Assembly (NCBI RefSeq): GCF_014646135.1
Contig: NZ_BMMW01000001.1
Coordinates: 1,505,570-1,569,569, forward strand
Direction of reading: 5' to 3'
Source of the DNA: Nocardia camponoti
Lineage (GTDB): Bacteria > Actinomycetota > Actinomycetes > Mycobacteriales > Mycobacteriaceae
Length of the DNA: 64,000 nucleotides
The notes beneath the pieces are model-generated. The model was not told where the DNA came from, did not search any database, and saw nothing but the letters and a program-made list of their open reading frames with translations. Numbering within the stretch: the first letter of the stretch is position 1; every line of letters begins with the position of its first letter. The translations under genes were made by a program, and so were the position numbers. Positions 52,105 to 63,580 of this stretch are shown here, piece after piece.

Positions 52105-52139
52105 CGGCCGACCCACTTTGTTCGAAAGTGGGTCGGCCG
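52105..52139. terminator. Strong intrinsic terminator between the SRPBCC gene and gatA
   Basis: A perfect 15-bp stem (52105-52119 with 52125-52139), five-base loop GTTCG, followed by CTTTAGTTTT. It serves the plus-strand gene and probably the convergent gatA transcript too. Confidence 0.9.
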
Positions 52140-52155
52140 CTTTAGTTTTCGTGCG

Positions 52156-53640
52156 TTAGATGCTCGGGATCGCCAGTTCGCCGCGCGCGGCCTCGTATGC
52201 CGCGCCAACCCGGTACAGCCGCTCGTCGGCGAGCGCGGGGGCCATGATCTGCAAGCCAACCGGCAGGCCGTCGTCGGCCGACAAACCCGACGGCAGCGAC
52301 ATGCCAGGGTGGCCTGCCAGGTTCGTCGGCAGGGTGCACAGGTCCGACAGGTACATCGCCAGCGGATCGTCGACCTTTTCGCCCAACTTCCACGGCGTGA
52401 ACGGACTTGTCGGTGAGACAAGCACATTCACCTTCTCGTAGGCGGCGTCGAAGTCGGCGGCGATCATCGACCGCACCTTGAGCGCCTGACCGTAGTAGGC
52501 GTCGTAGTAGCCCGCCGACAGCGCGTAGGTGCCAATGATGATGCGGCGCTTGACCTCTGGACCGAAACCGGCCTCACGAGTGAGCGACATGACCTGATCG
52601 GCACTGTGGCTGCCGTCGTCACCGACGCGCAAGCCGTAGCGCATGGCGTCGAAGCGCGCCAGGTTCGACGACACCTCCGACGGCATCACCAGGTAGTACG
52701 ACGAAAGCGCGTACTCGAAACTCGGGCACGACACCTCGACGATTTCCGCGCCCAGTTCCTTGAGCAACGAGACCGCCGCGTCGAACGACGCGAGCACACC
52801 GGGTTGGTAAGAGTCGGAATGCAATTCGCGAACGACACCGATCTTGACGCCCGACAGGTCGCCGTTCGCGCCAGCGAGCGCGGCCTCAACGACGGGCGGG
52901 ACGGCGACGTCGCGCGAGGTGGAGTCGCGCGGGTCGTGGCCTGCGATGACCTCGTGCAGCAGCGCGGTGTCGAGGACCGTGCGACCACACGGGCCGCCCT
53001 GGTCGAGCGACGACGCGCAGGCGATAAGGCCGTAACGCGAAACCGTGCCGTAGGTGGGCTTCACGCCGACCGTCGCGGTGAGGGCTGCGGGCTGACGGAT
53101 CGAGCCGCCGGTGTCGGTGCCGATCGCCAGCGGTGCCTGGTAGGAGGCGAGCGCCGCCGCCGAGCCACCACCCGAACCGCCGGGGATGCGGGTGACGTCC
53201 CACGGGTTGCGGGTCGGCCCGTAGGCGGAGTTCTCGGTGGACGAACCCATCGCGAACTCGTCCATGTTGGTCTTGCCGACGATCGGGATACCAGCGGCGC
53301 GCAGGCGAGTGGTGACCGTCGCGTCGTACGGCGACATCCAGCCTTCAAGCACCTTCGACGCGGCCGTTGTCGGCATGTCGGTGGTGGTGAACACGTCCTT
53401 GAGCGCGAGCGGAACGCCAGCGAGGCGCGACGCCGGGGTCTCGCCAGCGGCGAGCGCGGCGTCGACAACGGCGGCGGCGGCGAGCGCCTCATCGTTGGCG
53501 ACGTGCAGGAACGCGTTGTAGGTGCCGTCGACAGCCGCGATGCGGTCGAGGTGAGCCTGGGTGACCTCGGTCGATGTGACCTCGCCACCGTGAATCTTGC
53601 TTGCCAGCTCAGCCGCCGACAGCTGTGTGAGGTCGCTCAT
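52156..53640 (-). CDS. gatA: Aspartyl/glutamyl-tRNA amidotransferase subunit A
   Basis: Glutaminase subunit of GatCAB. 494 residues of amidase-signature family: the catalytic Lys lies in PLALKDVF (near residue 79), and the Ser-cisSer pair in [12 protein letters not shown] with SIRQPA-like TGGSIRQPA. Overlaps gatC by ATGA. In mycobacteria pfkA and gatB follow directly; here they are about 26 kb further on. Confidence 0.96.
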   Translation of the reverse strand: MSDLTQLSAAELASKIHGGEVTSTEVTQAHLDRIAAVDGTYNAFLHVANDEALAAAAVVDAALAAGETPASRLAGVPLALKDVFTTTDMPTTAASKVLEGWMSPYDATVTTRLRAAGIPIVGKTNMDEFAMGSSTENSAYGPTRNPWDVTRIPGGSGGGSAAALASYQAPLAIGTDTGGSIRQPAALTATVGVKPTYGTVSRYGLIACASSLDQGGPCGRTVLDTALLHEVIAGHDPRDSTSRDVAVPPVVEAALAGANGDLSGVKIGVVRELHSDSYQPGVLASFDAAVSLLKELGAEIVEVSCPSFEYALSSYYLVMPSEVSSNLARFDAMRYGLRVGDDGSHSADQVMSLTREAGFGPEVKRRIIIGTYALSAGYYDAYYGQALKVRSMIAADFDAAYEKVNVLVSPTSPFTPWKLGEKVDDPLAMYLSDLCTLPTNLAGHPGMSLPSGLSADDGLPVGLQIMAPALADERLYRVGAAYEAARGELAIPSI

Positions 53641-53936
53641 TCGCCCTCTCCCAAAATCTGCGGGACAAGGAAACGCTGCTCTTCGACAGCGGGGGCCTGA
53701 TCAAGCGCCTGGCGAGGCGTGAGGCCGGGCACGACCACGTCGGGCCTGGTGACATTGACGGTCGGGTTCGGGGACGACGTCGCGGTGGTGTCCTCGGCGG
53801 TGACCTCGGAAATAGTCCGCACGTGGCTGAGAATCGAATCCAGCTGACCGGCGAACTGATCCAGTTCGTCGTCGGTCAGCGCGAGCCGGGACAGCCGGGC
53901 GAGGTGAGCGACCTCGTCACGGGAGATTGCGGGCAC
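53637..53936 (-). CDS. gatC: Aspartyl/glutamyl-tRNA amidotransferase subunit C
   Basis: 99 residues; small subunit that wraps around GatA and Gat[23 protein letters not shown] and FAGQLDSIL are conserved, as is the C-terminal LRxD-like linker [11 protein letters not shown]. Its stop overlaps the gatA start. Start ATG 53936 has AAAGGGG about 7 bases upstream. It is divergent from the ACT-domain gene, as in M. tuberculosis. Confidence 0.95.
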   Translation of the reverse strand: MPAISRDEVAHLARLSRLALTDDELDQFAGQLDSILSHVRTISEVTAEDTTATSSPNPTVNVTRPDVVVPGLTPRQALDQAPAVEEQRFLVPQILGEGE

Positions 53937-54184
53937 CGCGGGACCCCTTTCGGCTTCGGTTGGGCATAGTCGTTACAGCCTAACGAGCGGGACCGACACG
54001 CTCTCGGCGCGTCCCGGCTTACGACCGTTCGCCGGTGTTGAGAGGGTCGCGGATCACGAAAGTTCGCGCATCTGCCCCGCATGGGGTCATACTGCAATGC
54101 GATAACCCGCGTGTGGGGGTGTAAATGTCGCCGTCGCCGGGTAATCGGCTTGCAGATCGGCGGCCGTCAAGGAAAGGAACGCAC

Positions 54185-54835
54185 GTGTCATTCTTGCTTC
54201 GCGTGCAACTTCCGGATCGCCCGGGAAGCCTCGGCTCCCTCGCGCTCGCGCTCGGCGAGGTGGGCGCCGACATACTTTCGCTCGACGTTGTCGAGCGGGG
54301 AGCTGGTTTCGCAATCGACGACTTGGTCGTTGAGGTACCAACCGGTGCCCTCCCTGACACCCTCATCACCGCCGCCGAATCGGTGCGCGACGTGAGCGTC
54401 GACTCCATCCGCCCTTATTCGGGCGTCCTAGACACTCACCGTGAGCTCGAACTGATCGACCAGGTGGCGAGCGCCCGCGACGACCGTTTGCAGGTACTCG
54501 TCGACGGCGTCCCGCGCGTACTGCGCGTTGGCTGGTCAACGATCATCGGCATGGGCCCAGGCGGCGCATACCGAGTGGTCGGCAGCCCAAGCGCGCCAGA
54601 AACGCAGGCAGGCTCGGCCCCGTGGATGCCGTTGGAAAAGCCGACGCTGCTGGACGGCGAGGCGGCATGGGTCCCCGACATTTGGCGGGACATGGACACG
54701 AAGCTGGCAGCGGCCCCCCTTGGCAACACCGGCAAGTCGCTGTTGCTGGGCCGCCCAGGAGGCCCCGACTTCCGCCCGTCGGAGATCGCGCGCCTGGGAT
54801 ATTTGGCCGGCATCGTAGCGACGGTTTTGAACTAG
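54185..54835 (+). CDS. ACT-domain protein (Rv3013-like)
   Basis: 216 residues from GTG 54185, with GGAAAGGA about 7 bases upstream. The first 75 residues are an ACT domain (FLLRVQLPDRPGSLGSLALALGEVGADI), which usually binds amino acids. The rest (about 80-216) is a GAF-like domain with PLGNTGKSLLLGRPGGPDFR. Divergence from gatC reproduces the M. tuberculosis Rv3012c-Rv3013 arrangement. Amino-acid sensing beside the amidotransferase genes is plausible, but no function has been proven that I know of. Confidence 0.88.
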   Translation: MSFLLRVQLPDRPGSLGSLALALGEVGADILSLDVVERGAGFAIDDLVVEVPTGALPDTLITAAESVRDVSVDSIRPYSGVLDTHRELELIDQVASARDDRLQVLVDGVPRVLRVGWSTIIGMGPGGAYRVVGSPSAPETQAGSAPWMPLEKPTLLDGEAAWVPDIWRDMDTKLAAAPLGNTGKSLLLGRPGGPDFRPSEIARLGYLAGIVATVLN

Positions 54836-54904
54836 TTCACGGGGATCGCCAGCTGCGGTCCCCAATCAACAGAGGGGTTTCAAGTCCCACTCCGCCCGAC
54901 CGCT

Positions 54905-55134
54905 CGCGACATTCGAATGTGCACGGCCGAGCAATCGGACCTCGACGGCCGCGCGCAGCTCCCGACGCGAAGCGAGGGATCGCGGCCCTGCAATCGACAC
55001 GTTCGCGGGAACGCGCCAAGCACAAACGTTCGCGACCTTCGAATGTGCACAGTCGAGCAATCGAATCTTGACCGTTGCGCGCAGGCCCCGATGCGGAGCG
55101 AGGGACCGCGCCCCTGCAATCGACACGTTCGCGA
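54905..55134. repeat. Two imperfect direct repeats of about 104 bp, period 126 bp
   Basis: Unit 1 (54905-55008) and unit 2 (55031-55134) both start CGCGAC(A/C)TTCGAATGTGCAC and end TGCAATCGACACGTTCGCG, with scattered substitutions between. They lie in the non-coding gap 54836-55399; no gene is visible in this gap. Confidence 0.8.
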
Positions 55135-55186
55135 AAACTCAGCCGACCACCCGCGACCTCGAGGAGCGGCGGCCCCGCAGGGGCCG

Positions 55187-55276
55187 GTCGCGGCCGTCCG
55201 TCCGTTCAGGTGCCGTTGCGTAGGCGACGAAGGAGCAAGCAACGGTGCCTGAACGGACGGACCTGAGGGCCGCGAC
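55187..55276. repeat. Long inverted repeat with about 33-bp arms
   Basis: Outer arms GTCGCGGCC (55187-55195) and GGCCGCGAC (55268-55276) are perfect complements; inner 24-bp arms (55196-55219 and 55239-55262) match at 22 positions; a 19-base loop separates them. It could be a terminator, a palindromic intergenic element or a MITE remnant. There is no T tract. Confidence 0.8.
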
Positions 55277-55399
55277 ACGCGCGCGCCAGCGCGCCAAAAA
55301 CACAGTTATGTCCCGAATCCCTCCACCGAATACCCGTGGCAATGGCGGGCGGTCTACAAACCCCCGCGTAAAGACCCCCCGACGTAAGCAGGCGGGCTC

Positions 55400-55897
55400 T
55401 TAACCAACTTCACGCCGCATCACATGCAACTGCAACCCATCCTCAGTCGCCCAATCCCGTTCCGGCACAGCCGCAAACCCCATCCGCGAGTAAATCCGAT
55501 GCGCATCAACCATCGCCCCCATCGTCGTCAACGCCACCGCCTCGTACCCACGCTCGACCGCCTCGTCAATCACCCGCCGCACAAGGGCCGTACCAACGCC
55601 CAACCCCCGCGCCTGCTTAGCAACAGCCAGCATCCGGAACTCCAGCTCCCCGGCCCGCGCAATCTCCGCATACGGCGTCCCAGGCTCGGCAACCGTAAGC
55701 GAACCAAGCAGCTCCTCATCACGCACCGCAACCAGCACCTCAGCAGCCGCAGCGCGGCGGGCGGTGTCGGCGAGTTCCTTCGCGTAGGCCTCATCGGCGT
55801 CGACATACCCGTCGCCGACGTAAACCCCCACCGTGAGCACGCCGATCGCGGCGTACTCGTCGGGGCGGGCGGGGCGGATCACAACGTCGGAAGTCAT
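55400..55897 (-). CDS. GNAT-family N-acetyltransferase
   Basis: 165 residues. The acetyl-CoA loop is ARGLGVGTALVRRVIDEA (near residues 99-116), preceded by the EFRMLAVAKQ strand and followed by the MVDAHRIYSRMGF segment common to GNATs. Substrate unknown (protein N-terminus, amine or antibiotic). It starts 17 bases after the ATPase gene and may share its transcript. The dense non-coding repeats at 54.9-55.3 kb lie just downstream. Confidence 0.85.
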   Translation of the reverse strand: MTSDVVIRPARPDEYAAIGVLTVGVYVGDGYVDADEAYAKELADTARRAAAAEVLVAVRDEELLGSLTVAEPGTPYAEIARAGELEFRMLAVAKQARGLGVGTALVRRVIDEAVERGYEAVALTTMGAMVDAHRIYSRMGFAAVPERDWATEDGLQLHVMRREVG

Positions 55898-55914
55898 GGG
55901 ATGAGTTTAATGAC

Positions 55915-57117
55915 CTACAGCGGAGCCAGCTCGCTCACTCCCGCTGAGCGGCGCACCTGCCACACCGCTGTCCGGGTGCGCTGGGACCGCCCGTTGTTGC
56001 GATCGATCAGGGCGCGGTTCGCCGTCGTATAAATGAGTTGGGCACCACGGGAATTGGTTTCCGGGTTTTGGAACAGTTGCACGAGACGGTCCGTTTCCTC
56101 GACGGGCAAGCCGACACCCAGGTCGTCGACCGCGATCACTTGTCCTGTGTCGAGCGCGTCGAGCATCGCGGGAAGCACCCGCAGCAGCGCGCGCGTCGCG
56201 GTCGACTCGTCAGCCAACTCCATCGCCTGCTTGATGCCCTCATGCACCACGCTCACCCCGGCACCGCTGCGCTCGACCATCCGCTGGTACAGCGCGTCGC
56301 GGGCCGCCCGGACCGTCCCCAGCTCGCGCTCGGCGAGGACCGGGTCGACCGTGCCGTGGTCAAGGTGGTGAACCAGCGCAGCGATCTCGGTGTCGAGGTC
56401 GCGGAGGTAGTCGGCGTAGCGCGGGTCGGGTTCGGTGACGAGCAGATCTTCGATGCCGAGGTCGGCCGTGCGCAGCAGCATCAGGAGGCGAGCGGCGTTG
56501 TCGGGTGAGCGAGAAATGTGGCTGCCGAGTTCGTTCGCCAACTGCTCAGTGGTCGAATCCCCTTGCTGCACAGCCACATTCGTCGCGAACCAGCGGTACG
56601 CGGGCACGAGCGCTTCCGCGTAAAGCTGCCCAGCCAAACTCAACAGCAACGCGTTCGGGCGAACAAGCGGAACCAACGGCGCGATGCCGTAACGCGCGGC
56701 TTCGAACATCGGGCCGATCTTGACCTCATCGGCGTTGCGCTCGAACACAATTCGCTTACGCGAACGCGGATGCGCGTGTAGCCACTCGGCGAGCACATCG
56801 CCGCTGTCAATGCGGAACCCGTAGGTGTAGGGCACACCTTCGGCGACAAACGTGGCGACGAATTCGCTTGGCTCATCAAGGAATTCAAGATGTGGCTGAC
56901 GCTGCGGTCCCGCATACGGATCCCACCCACTCACCGAATGCAAAACGGCGTCGCGCATGCGGGCGAAGGCATCGATCACGCTCGACTTGCCGCTCGCCGC
57001 AACCCCATGAATCGCGGTCACGGGCACCGCGAGCGGGCCGGTCGTCCCCCGACTCAACCGCAACTGTTGCGGTTGCGCCAAGCACCGATGGTTGCTTACC
57101 TGAAAACTCCGCAGCAA
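55915..57117 (-). CDS. AAA-type ATPase of the AAA_21/RloA-like group
   Basis: About 400 residues. LLRSFQVSNHRCL is the typical N-terminal strand of these ATPases (like RecF/OLD: xxIxNFRxF); Walker A is GVAASGKSSVIDA, and a degenerate Walker B lies in VIAVDDLGVGL; the C-terminal LIYTTANRALID replaces the usual TTHN-type sensor strand. No TOPRIM or HEPN effector domain is visible. Many relatives are standalone abortive-infection-type genes. TTG 57117 is chosen because GAGAGG ends seven bases upstream and the 209-bp gap to the divergent gene is then free for promoters. It interrupts the conserved order between the ACT gene and ligA. Confidence 0.78.
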   Translation of the reverse strand: MLRSFQVSNHRCLAQPQQLRLSRGTTGPLAVPVTAIHGVAASGKSSVIDAFARMRDAVLHSVSGWDPYAGPQRQPHLEFLDEPSEFVATFVAEGVPYTYGFRIDSGDVLAEWLHAHPRSRKRIVFERNADEVKIGPMFEAARYGIAPLVPLVRPNALLLSLAGQLYAEALVPAYRWFATNVAVQQGDSTTEQLANELGSHISRSPDNAARLLMLLRTADLGIEDLLVTEPDPRYADYLRDLDTEIAALVHHLDHGTVDPVLAERELGTVRAARDALYQRMVERSGAGVSVVHEGIKQAMELADESTATRALLRVLPAMLDALDTGQVIAVDDLGVGLPVEETDRLVQLFQNPETNSRGAQLIYTTANRALIDRNNGRSQRTRTAVWQVRRSAGVSELAPL

Positions 57118-57325
57118 CGTTCCGCCTCTCAGTTCCGCCGCCAGCGCGACGGGGCCAGAGTAAGCCACGCGCGCGTCGCGTGACGGGACAAGCTGCGCCC
57201 ACGAGTGTTTCGCCGATGTTGCGGTTTCGCGGCGAATGCCCGTCCCTCGGCATGCGCGAACTAGCATGCTGGACACCGCCATCGCCCGATGCGCGGGCTT
57301 GACGAGTGCGAAGAGGTTGCGCCTG

Positions 57326-57679
57326 ATGACGATTCGAGTGACGGTTCGCGGAGTTGTCGCGGCCGCGGTGACGGTCGGCTCCGCAGTGCCAATGGTGCTG
57401 CTCAGCACCCCCGTCGCCACCGCCGACCCGTGCCCCAACGGCACCGCGCGCGTGTTCCTCGGCAACGAAACCAACAGCTGCCAGGGCCCAGGCACGGTCT
57501 CCTACACCGACGCCCCGGTGTCGAAGGTGTGCGCGATGACCAGCACGGACGTCACGGTCGACATCGAAACCAACCTCCGCAAGGCGCGAACGCGCCACGT
57601 CGAACTGACCAACGGGCGCTGCGCGACATTCGACATGAAGACCCAGATCGCCAACACGGTGACGGTGACGCCGAACTAG
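57326..57679 (+). CDS. Small secreted protein, unknown function
   Basis: 117 residues from ATG 57326 (AGAGG eight bases upstream). A Sec signal peptide (VRGVVAAAVTVGSAVPMVLL, cleavage likely after TATA near STPVATADP) leaves a mature domain of about 85 residues with four Cys (DPCPNGT, NSCQGPG, KVCAMTS, GRCATFD), so two disulfides are likely. I recognise no family. Divergent from the ATPase gene and convergent with ligA. Confidence 0.72.
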   Translation: MTIRVTVRGVVAAAVTVGSAVPMVLLSTPVATADPCPNGTARVFLGNETNSCQGPGTVSYTDAPVSKVCAMTSTDVTVDIETNLRKARTRHVELTNGRCATFDMKTQIANTVTVTPN

Positions 57680-57691
57680 CGGCGGCCCGGC

Positions 57692-59881
<2,190 letters not shown>

Positions 59882-59929
59882 TCAAGGGTAATCGGCCCCA
59901 CCGACAGATTTAGCGAGCGCGCGGGGAGT

Positions 59930-60997
59930 TCAGCGGGTCTGCGGTGCTCGGGCTATCTCGATCGCGGTTGGGTCGTCGGCGAAGGACTTGGCGACCTCGC
60001 CAGCCAGCGTCAGTGCCTGCCGCGCCCACGACAGCGGCGCGTTCGCCAATCCGCACGCGGGCGTGATCACCAGTTTCTCCGCGAGCATGCCGCGAGAGAA
60101 GCCGAGGTCGTCGATCAGGCGCGCGGCGGGTTCGCCTGCGGTGCGCCACGTGAGCGGAACCTTGGGTGCGGACGTGGGAATCAGCCCGAGCGCCAACAAC
60201 TTTGCCGAGTCGAGCAACTCCCCCAACTCGTCGTAATCGGACGGGCGGATGGTCGACGCGTCGATGCCGATCGCGGCGGCCGACGTGCGACGCATCGTGT
60301 CCAACTCGGGCCGAGAGTCGCAGCTGTGCAACAGCACCGGACGTGCCACCGCGTTGATCACGGTGTCGAGGTGATGGACCGCTTCGGGCGAAGGAAGGGC
60401 ACGTACCGTGTTGAGCACGCTCGGCCCTTTGAGCGACCCCTCAAGCACCGTCCTGAGCAACGGTTCATCCAGTTGCACAACAACATTCGCGCCGAGTCTG
60501 CGCGCGACCTCATCCGCGTGTCGCGCCAACCCTTCGGCGAGCGATTCCGAAAGATCCCGCAGCGCACCGTGATCGGTGAGCGCGCGATGTCCGTTGGGCA
60601 GTTCGACTTCGGCAGCGAGAGTAAGCGGCCCCACCGATTGCACCTTCACGGGCCGCCCAGAACCGACGAGTCCCGCTGTCTCCCAAGCTTCTTCGAGTGC
60701 GTCGAGGTCGAATTTGAGCAGGTCACTGGCGCGCCGCGAAACAGCGCCAGGTCGGTCGGCGAGGCGGTAGCCACGGGTAGTCGCGTCGAACCGCAGGTCG
60801 ACGAGCAGCGCCGACGCGCGCCCAATCATGTCGGCCCCAACGCCACGGTCAGGCAACTCGACAAGATGGGGCAACGAGTCTAACTCCCCAATGATGGTGG
60901 TGGCTGCTTCGAGCGGATCGGTACCAGGCCACGACCCAACCCCCGTCGCAAAAACTCCCGCTGGTAAACCCTGCTCACCGCCGCTCACGCGCCTCAC
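59930..60997 (-). CDS. Methionine synthase/UROD-type TIM-barrel protein (Rv3015c-like)
   Basis: 355 residues resembling the C-terminal, vitamin-B12-independent methionine synthase domain: ATGVGSWPGTD at the start, VKVQSVGPLTLA, VVQLDEPLL, PVLLHSCDSRPELD and ITPACGLANA. The His, Cys and Cys ligands expected for zinc in MetE can be seen in LHSCD and PACGL, but the protein lacks the N-terminal half of MetE. M. tuberculosis has the same gene next to ligA. The real methyl acceptor is unknown. Start 60997 may be shifted; the body from GLPAGVFATG is certain. Confidence 0.85.
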   Translation of the reverse strand: MRRVSGGEQGLPAGVFATGVGSWPGTDPLEAATTIIGELDSLPHLVELPDRGVGADMIGRASALLVDLRFDATTRGYRLADRPGAVSRRASDLLKFDLDALEEAWETAGLVGSGRPVKVQSVGPLTLAAEVELPNGHRALTDHGALRDLSESLAEGLARHADEVARRLGANVVVQLDEPLLRTVLEGSLKGPSVLNTVRALPSPEAVHHLDTVINAVARPVLLHSCDSRPELDTMRRTSAAAIGIDASTIRPSDYDELGELLDSAKLLALGLIPTSAPKVPLTWRTAGEPAARLIDDLGFSRGMLAEKLVITPACGLANAPLSWARQALTLAGEVAKSFADDPTAIEIARAPQTR

Positions 60998-61166
60998 CCA
61001 TCCTTACCTCGGATCCCAGATCACCGCAGGCTGAGCTTACGCGCTGCCGAGCACCCACCGCTCCGCGCCTGACAGGCCGAAACACCCGCCCATCGCGGGC
61101 TAGTCACCGAAAATGCCCCAGCCCGGACGTGTGACACGCCCGAGAGTCGAATGGTCACCCGACCAA

Positions 61167-61243
61167 GTGGCATATTCGTGCAAGTTCACGCACTAACGGC
61201 CCGAATTCGCACCTTGACCCGCGAATGTGCGCGAATATGCCAC
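61167..61243. repeat. Inverted repeat in the gap before the mnmA stop
   Basis: GTGGCATATTCG (61167-61178) and CGAATATGCCAC (61232-61243) are exact complements, 53 bases apart, within the 280-bp gap between the MetE-like gene and mnmA. Nothing else is evident in this gap. Confidence 0.65.
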
Positions 61244-61277
61244 GCTAGCTGACCCTAGGGTCGGCGTGTCGCGCTGA

Positions 61278-62372
61278 CTACACCGACGCTTCGGCCCGGC
61301 TCGTCCCGTTGATCGTCCCGCTGCCAACCACCTGGTCGCCACCCTCGGCATCGGGCAGGTACAGCACGATCGCCTGGCCCTTCGCGACACCCGACAGCGG
61401 CTCAGCCAATCGCGCGACCAAACCATCACCGACCGGCTCAACAACGGCCGCCGACAATCCACCATGCGCGCGCACCTGAACGACGCACTCAACCGGCCCG
61501 GCCGGGCGCTCGCCGGAAGTCCAGATCGCGCGGTCGGCAGTGATCACGTCGACCAGCAGGTCGTCGACCGAACCCACGCTGACCGTGCCCGAATCCGGGT
61601 CGATCCCGGTGACGTAACGCGGCTTGCCGTCGGCGGCGGTGTGGGTCAGGCCGAGGCCCTTGCGCTGGCCAACAGTGAACCCGTGCACGCCTTCGTGCTC
61701 GCCCAAAACGGTGCCGTCGGAGTCGACCAGCGCGCCCGGTCGAATGCCGATCTTCGCACCGAGGAACGCGCGCGTGTCACCCGACGGAATGAAGCAAATG
61801 TCATGGCTATCAGGCTTATTCGCGACCGCGAGCCCACGCTCAGCGGCTTCTTCGCGAATGCGCGGCTTGGGGGTGTCACCAACAGGGAACATCGCCCGCG
61901 ACAGCTGCTCGGCTGTGAGCACGGCCAACACGTACGACTGGTCCTTGTCGGCGTCTACCGCGCGGCGCAGCACGCCGTCCTCAAGTCGCGCGTAGTGGCC
62001 GGTGACGACCGCGTCGAAACCGAGCGCGGCGGCACGGTCGGCGAGAGCGGAGAACTTGATCTTCTCGTTGCAGCGCAAGCACGGATTCGGCGTCTCACCT
62101 GCCGCATAGGCGGCGACGAAATCGTCGATCACATCTTCCTTGAAACGGTCGGCGAAGTCCCAGACGTAGAACGGGATGCCGAGCACGTCGGCCGCGCGAC
62201 GCGCATCGCCCGCGTCTTCCTTCGAGCAACACCCGCGCGACCCCGTGCGCAGCGTGCCGGGGTTCGCCGACAGCGCCAAATGCACTCCGACAACTTCATG
62301 ACCAGCGTCAACGGCGCGCGCGGCGGCAACAGCCGAATCGACACCGCCGGACATCGCGGCGAGAACTCGCAT
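61278..62372 (-). CDS. mnmA: tRNA-specific 2-thiouridylase
   Basis: Thiolates U34 of tRNA Lys/Glu/Gln. 364 residues: the PP-loop [10 protein letters not shown] at the N-terminus, the first catalytic Cys in [12 protein letters not shown], the second in [11 protein letters not shown], and the [14 protein letters not shown] segment. The sequence TAATG joins the desulfurase stop and the mnmA start by one base, so sulfur donor and acceptor genes are translationally linked. Confidence 0.95.
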   Translation of the reverse strand: MRVLAAMSGGVDSAVAAARAVDAGHEVVGVHLALSANPGTLRTGSRGCCSKEDAGDARRAADVLGIPFYVWDFADRFKEDVIDDFVAAYAAGETPNPCLRCNEKIKFSALADRAAALGFDAVVTGHYARLEDGVLRRAVDADKDQSYVLAVLTAEQLSRAMFPVGDTPKPRIREEAAERGLAVANKPDSHDICFIPSGDTRAFLGAKIGIRPGALVDSDGTVLGEHEGVHGFTVGQRKGLGLTHTAADGKPRYVTGIDPDSGTVSVGSVDDLLVDVITADRAIWTSGERPAGPVECVVQVRAHGGLSAAVVEPVGDGLVARLAEPLSGVAKGQAIVLYLPDAEGGDQVVGSGTINGTSRAEASV

Positions 62373-63571
62373 TAGGCACCTCCCTTGACCCCGGCCAGGC
62401 CAGCGGCCTTGGCACGGTCGATGACCTGCGGAAGCACGGTCAACAGTCGTTCGATATCGGTTCGGTTAGACGGGTTGCCGAGCGAGAAACGCAACGAACC
62501 GCGCGCTTGCCGTGGCTCGACGCCCATCGCGATCAGCACGTGACTCGGCGACGCGACGCCCGCGTTGCACGCGGACCCGGTTGAACATTCAACCCCGGCG
62601 GCGTCGAGGAGCATCAGCAGCGAGTCGCCTTCGCAGCCGGGGAACGTGAAGTGGGCGTTGCCGGGGAGGCGGTGCTCGTCGGCTGGGCCGTTGAGGACCG
62701 CGTCGGGCGCGATGGCCCACACGCCCGCGATCAGTTCGTCGCGCAGGGCACGCAGGTGCGCCGCGTGGGCGGCGATGCTGGTCGTTGACGCGCGAAGGGC
62801 GGCGGCGAGGCCGACCGCACCGGCGACGTCGGACGTGCCTGAGCGCAGGTCGCGTTCATGACCGCCGCCGTGCACGAGCGGCTCGCACGGCACCTGGCGG
62901 CCGAGCAGCAGCACGCCGATGCCATGCGGACCGCCCACCTTGTGGCCAGCGACGCTGAGCGCGGCAAGCCCGCTCGCGTCGAAGTCGACGGTCACCTGAC
63001 CGACGGCCTGAATCGCATCCGAGTGCATCGGCACGTCGAATTCGCTTGCGACAGCGGCCAATTCGGTGATCGGCTGCACGGTGCCGACTTCATTGTTGGC
63101 CCACATGATGCTGACGACCGCGACCTCGTCGCCGTGCGCTCGCAGTTCCGCGCGGAGATCAGCGGGGTTGACGAATCCGTTGGCGTCGACGGGCAGCCAG
63201 GTGACGTGCGCGCCCTCATGCTTTTCCAGCCATTCGACCGCGTCGATGACGGCGTGATGCTCGACGGCGCTAGCAATGACCCGCGTGCGCCGCGAATCGA
63301 GGGCGCGCCGACCCCAGAAAATGCCCTTGACGGCAAGGTTGTCGCTTTCGGTGCCGCCCGAGGTGAAAATGACTTCCGACGGCCGTGCGCCGAGCGAAGC
63401 GGCGATCGACTCACGCGCTTCTTCCAACGCCCGCCGAGCCTTGCGACCGGACCCATGCAGCGACGACGCGTTACCGACGCCCGCGAGCGCCGCCGTCATC
63501 GCCTCTAACGCGACGGGAAGCATCGGGGTCGTCGCCGCGTGATCGAGGTAAACCGGTTCGGGCGCATTCAT
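62372..63571 (-). CDS. iscS: Cysteine desulfurase (IscS/NifS group)
   Basis: 399 residues. PLP enzyme that releases sulfur from cysteine for tRNA thiolation, Fe-S clusters and possibly Fdh[23 protein letters not shown], the PLP Lys in [12 protein letters not shown] and the active-site Cys in [11 protein letters not shown] are intact. ATG 63571 ([11 protein letters not shown]) is preferred to ATG/GTG 63580. It leads the desulfurase-mnmA operon, matching Rv3025c-Rv3024c. Confidence 0.95.
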   Translation of the reverse strand: MNAPEPVYLDHAATTPMLPVALEAMTAALAGVGNASSLHGSGRKARRALEEARESIAASLGARPSEVIFTSGGTESDNLAVKGIFWGRRALDSRRTRVIASAVEHHAVIDAVEWLEKHEGAHVTWLPVDANGFVNPADLRAELRAHGDEVAVVSIMWANNEVGTVQPITELAAVASEFDVPMHSDAIQAVGQVTVDFDASGLAALSVAGHKVGGPHGIGVLLLGRQVPCEPLVHGGGHERDLRSGTSDVAGAVGLAAALRASTTSIAAHAAHLRALRDELIAGVWAIAPDAVLNGPADEHRLPGNAHFTFPGCEGDSLLMLLDAAGVECSTGSACNAGVASPSHVLIAMGVEPRQARGSLRFSLGNPSNRTDIERLLTVLPQVIDRAKAAGLAGVKGGA

Positions 63572-63580
63572 GACCGACAA

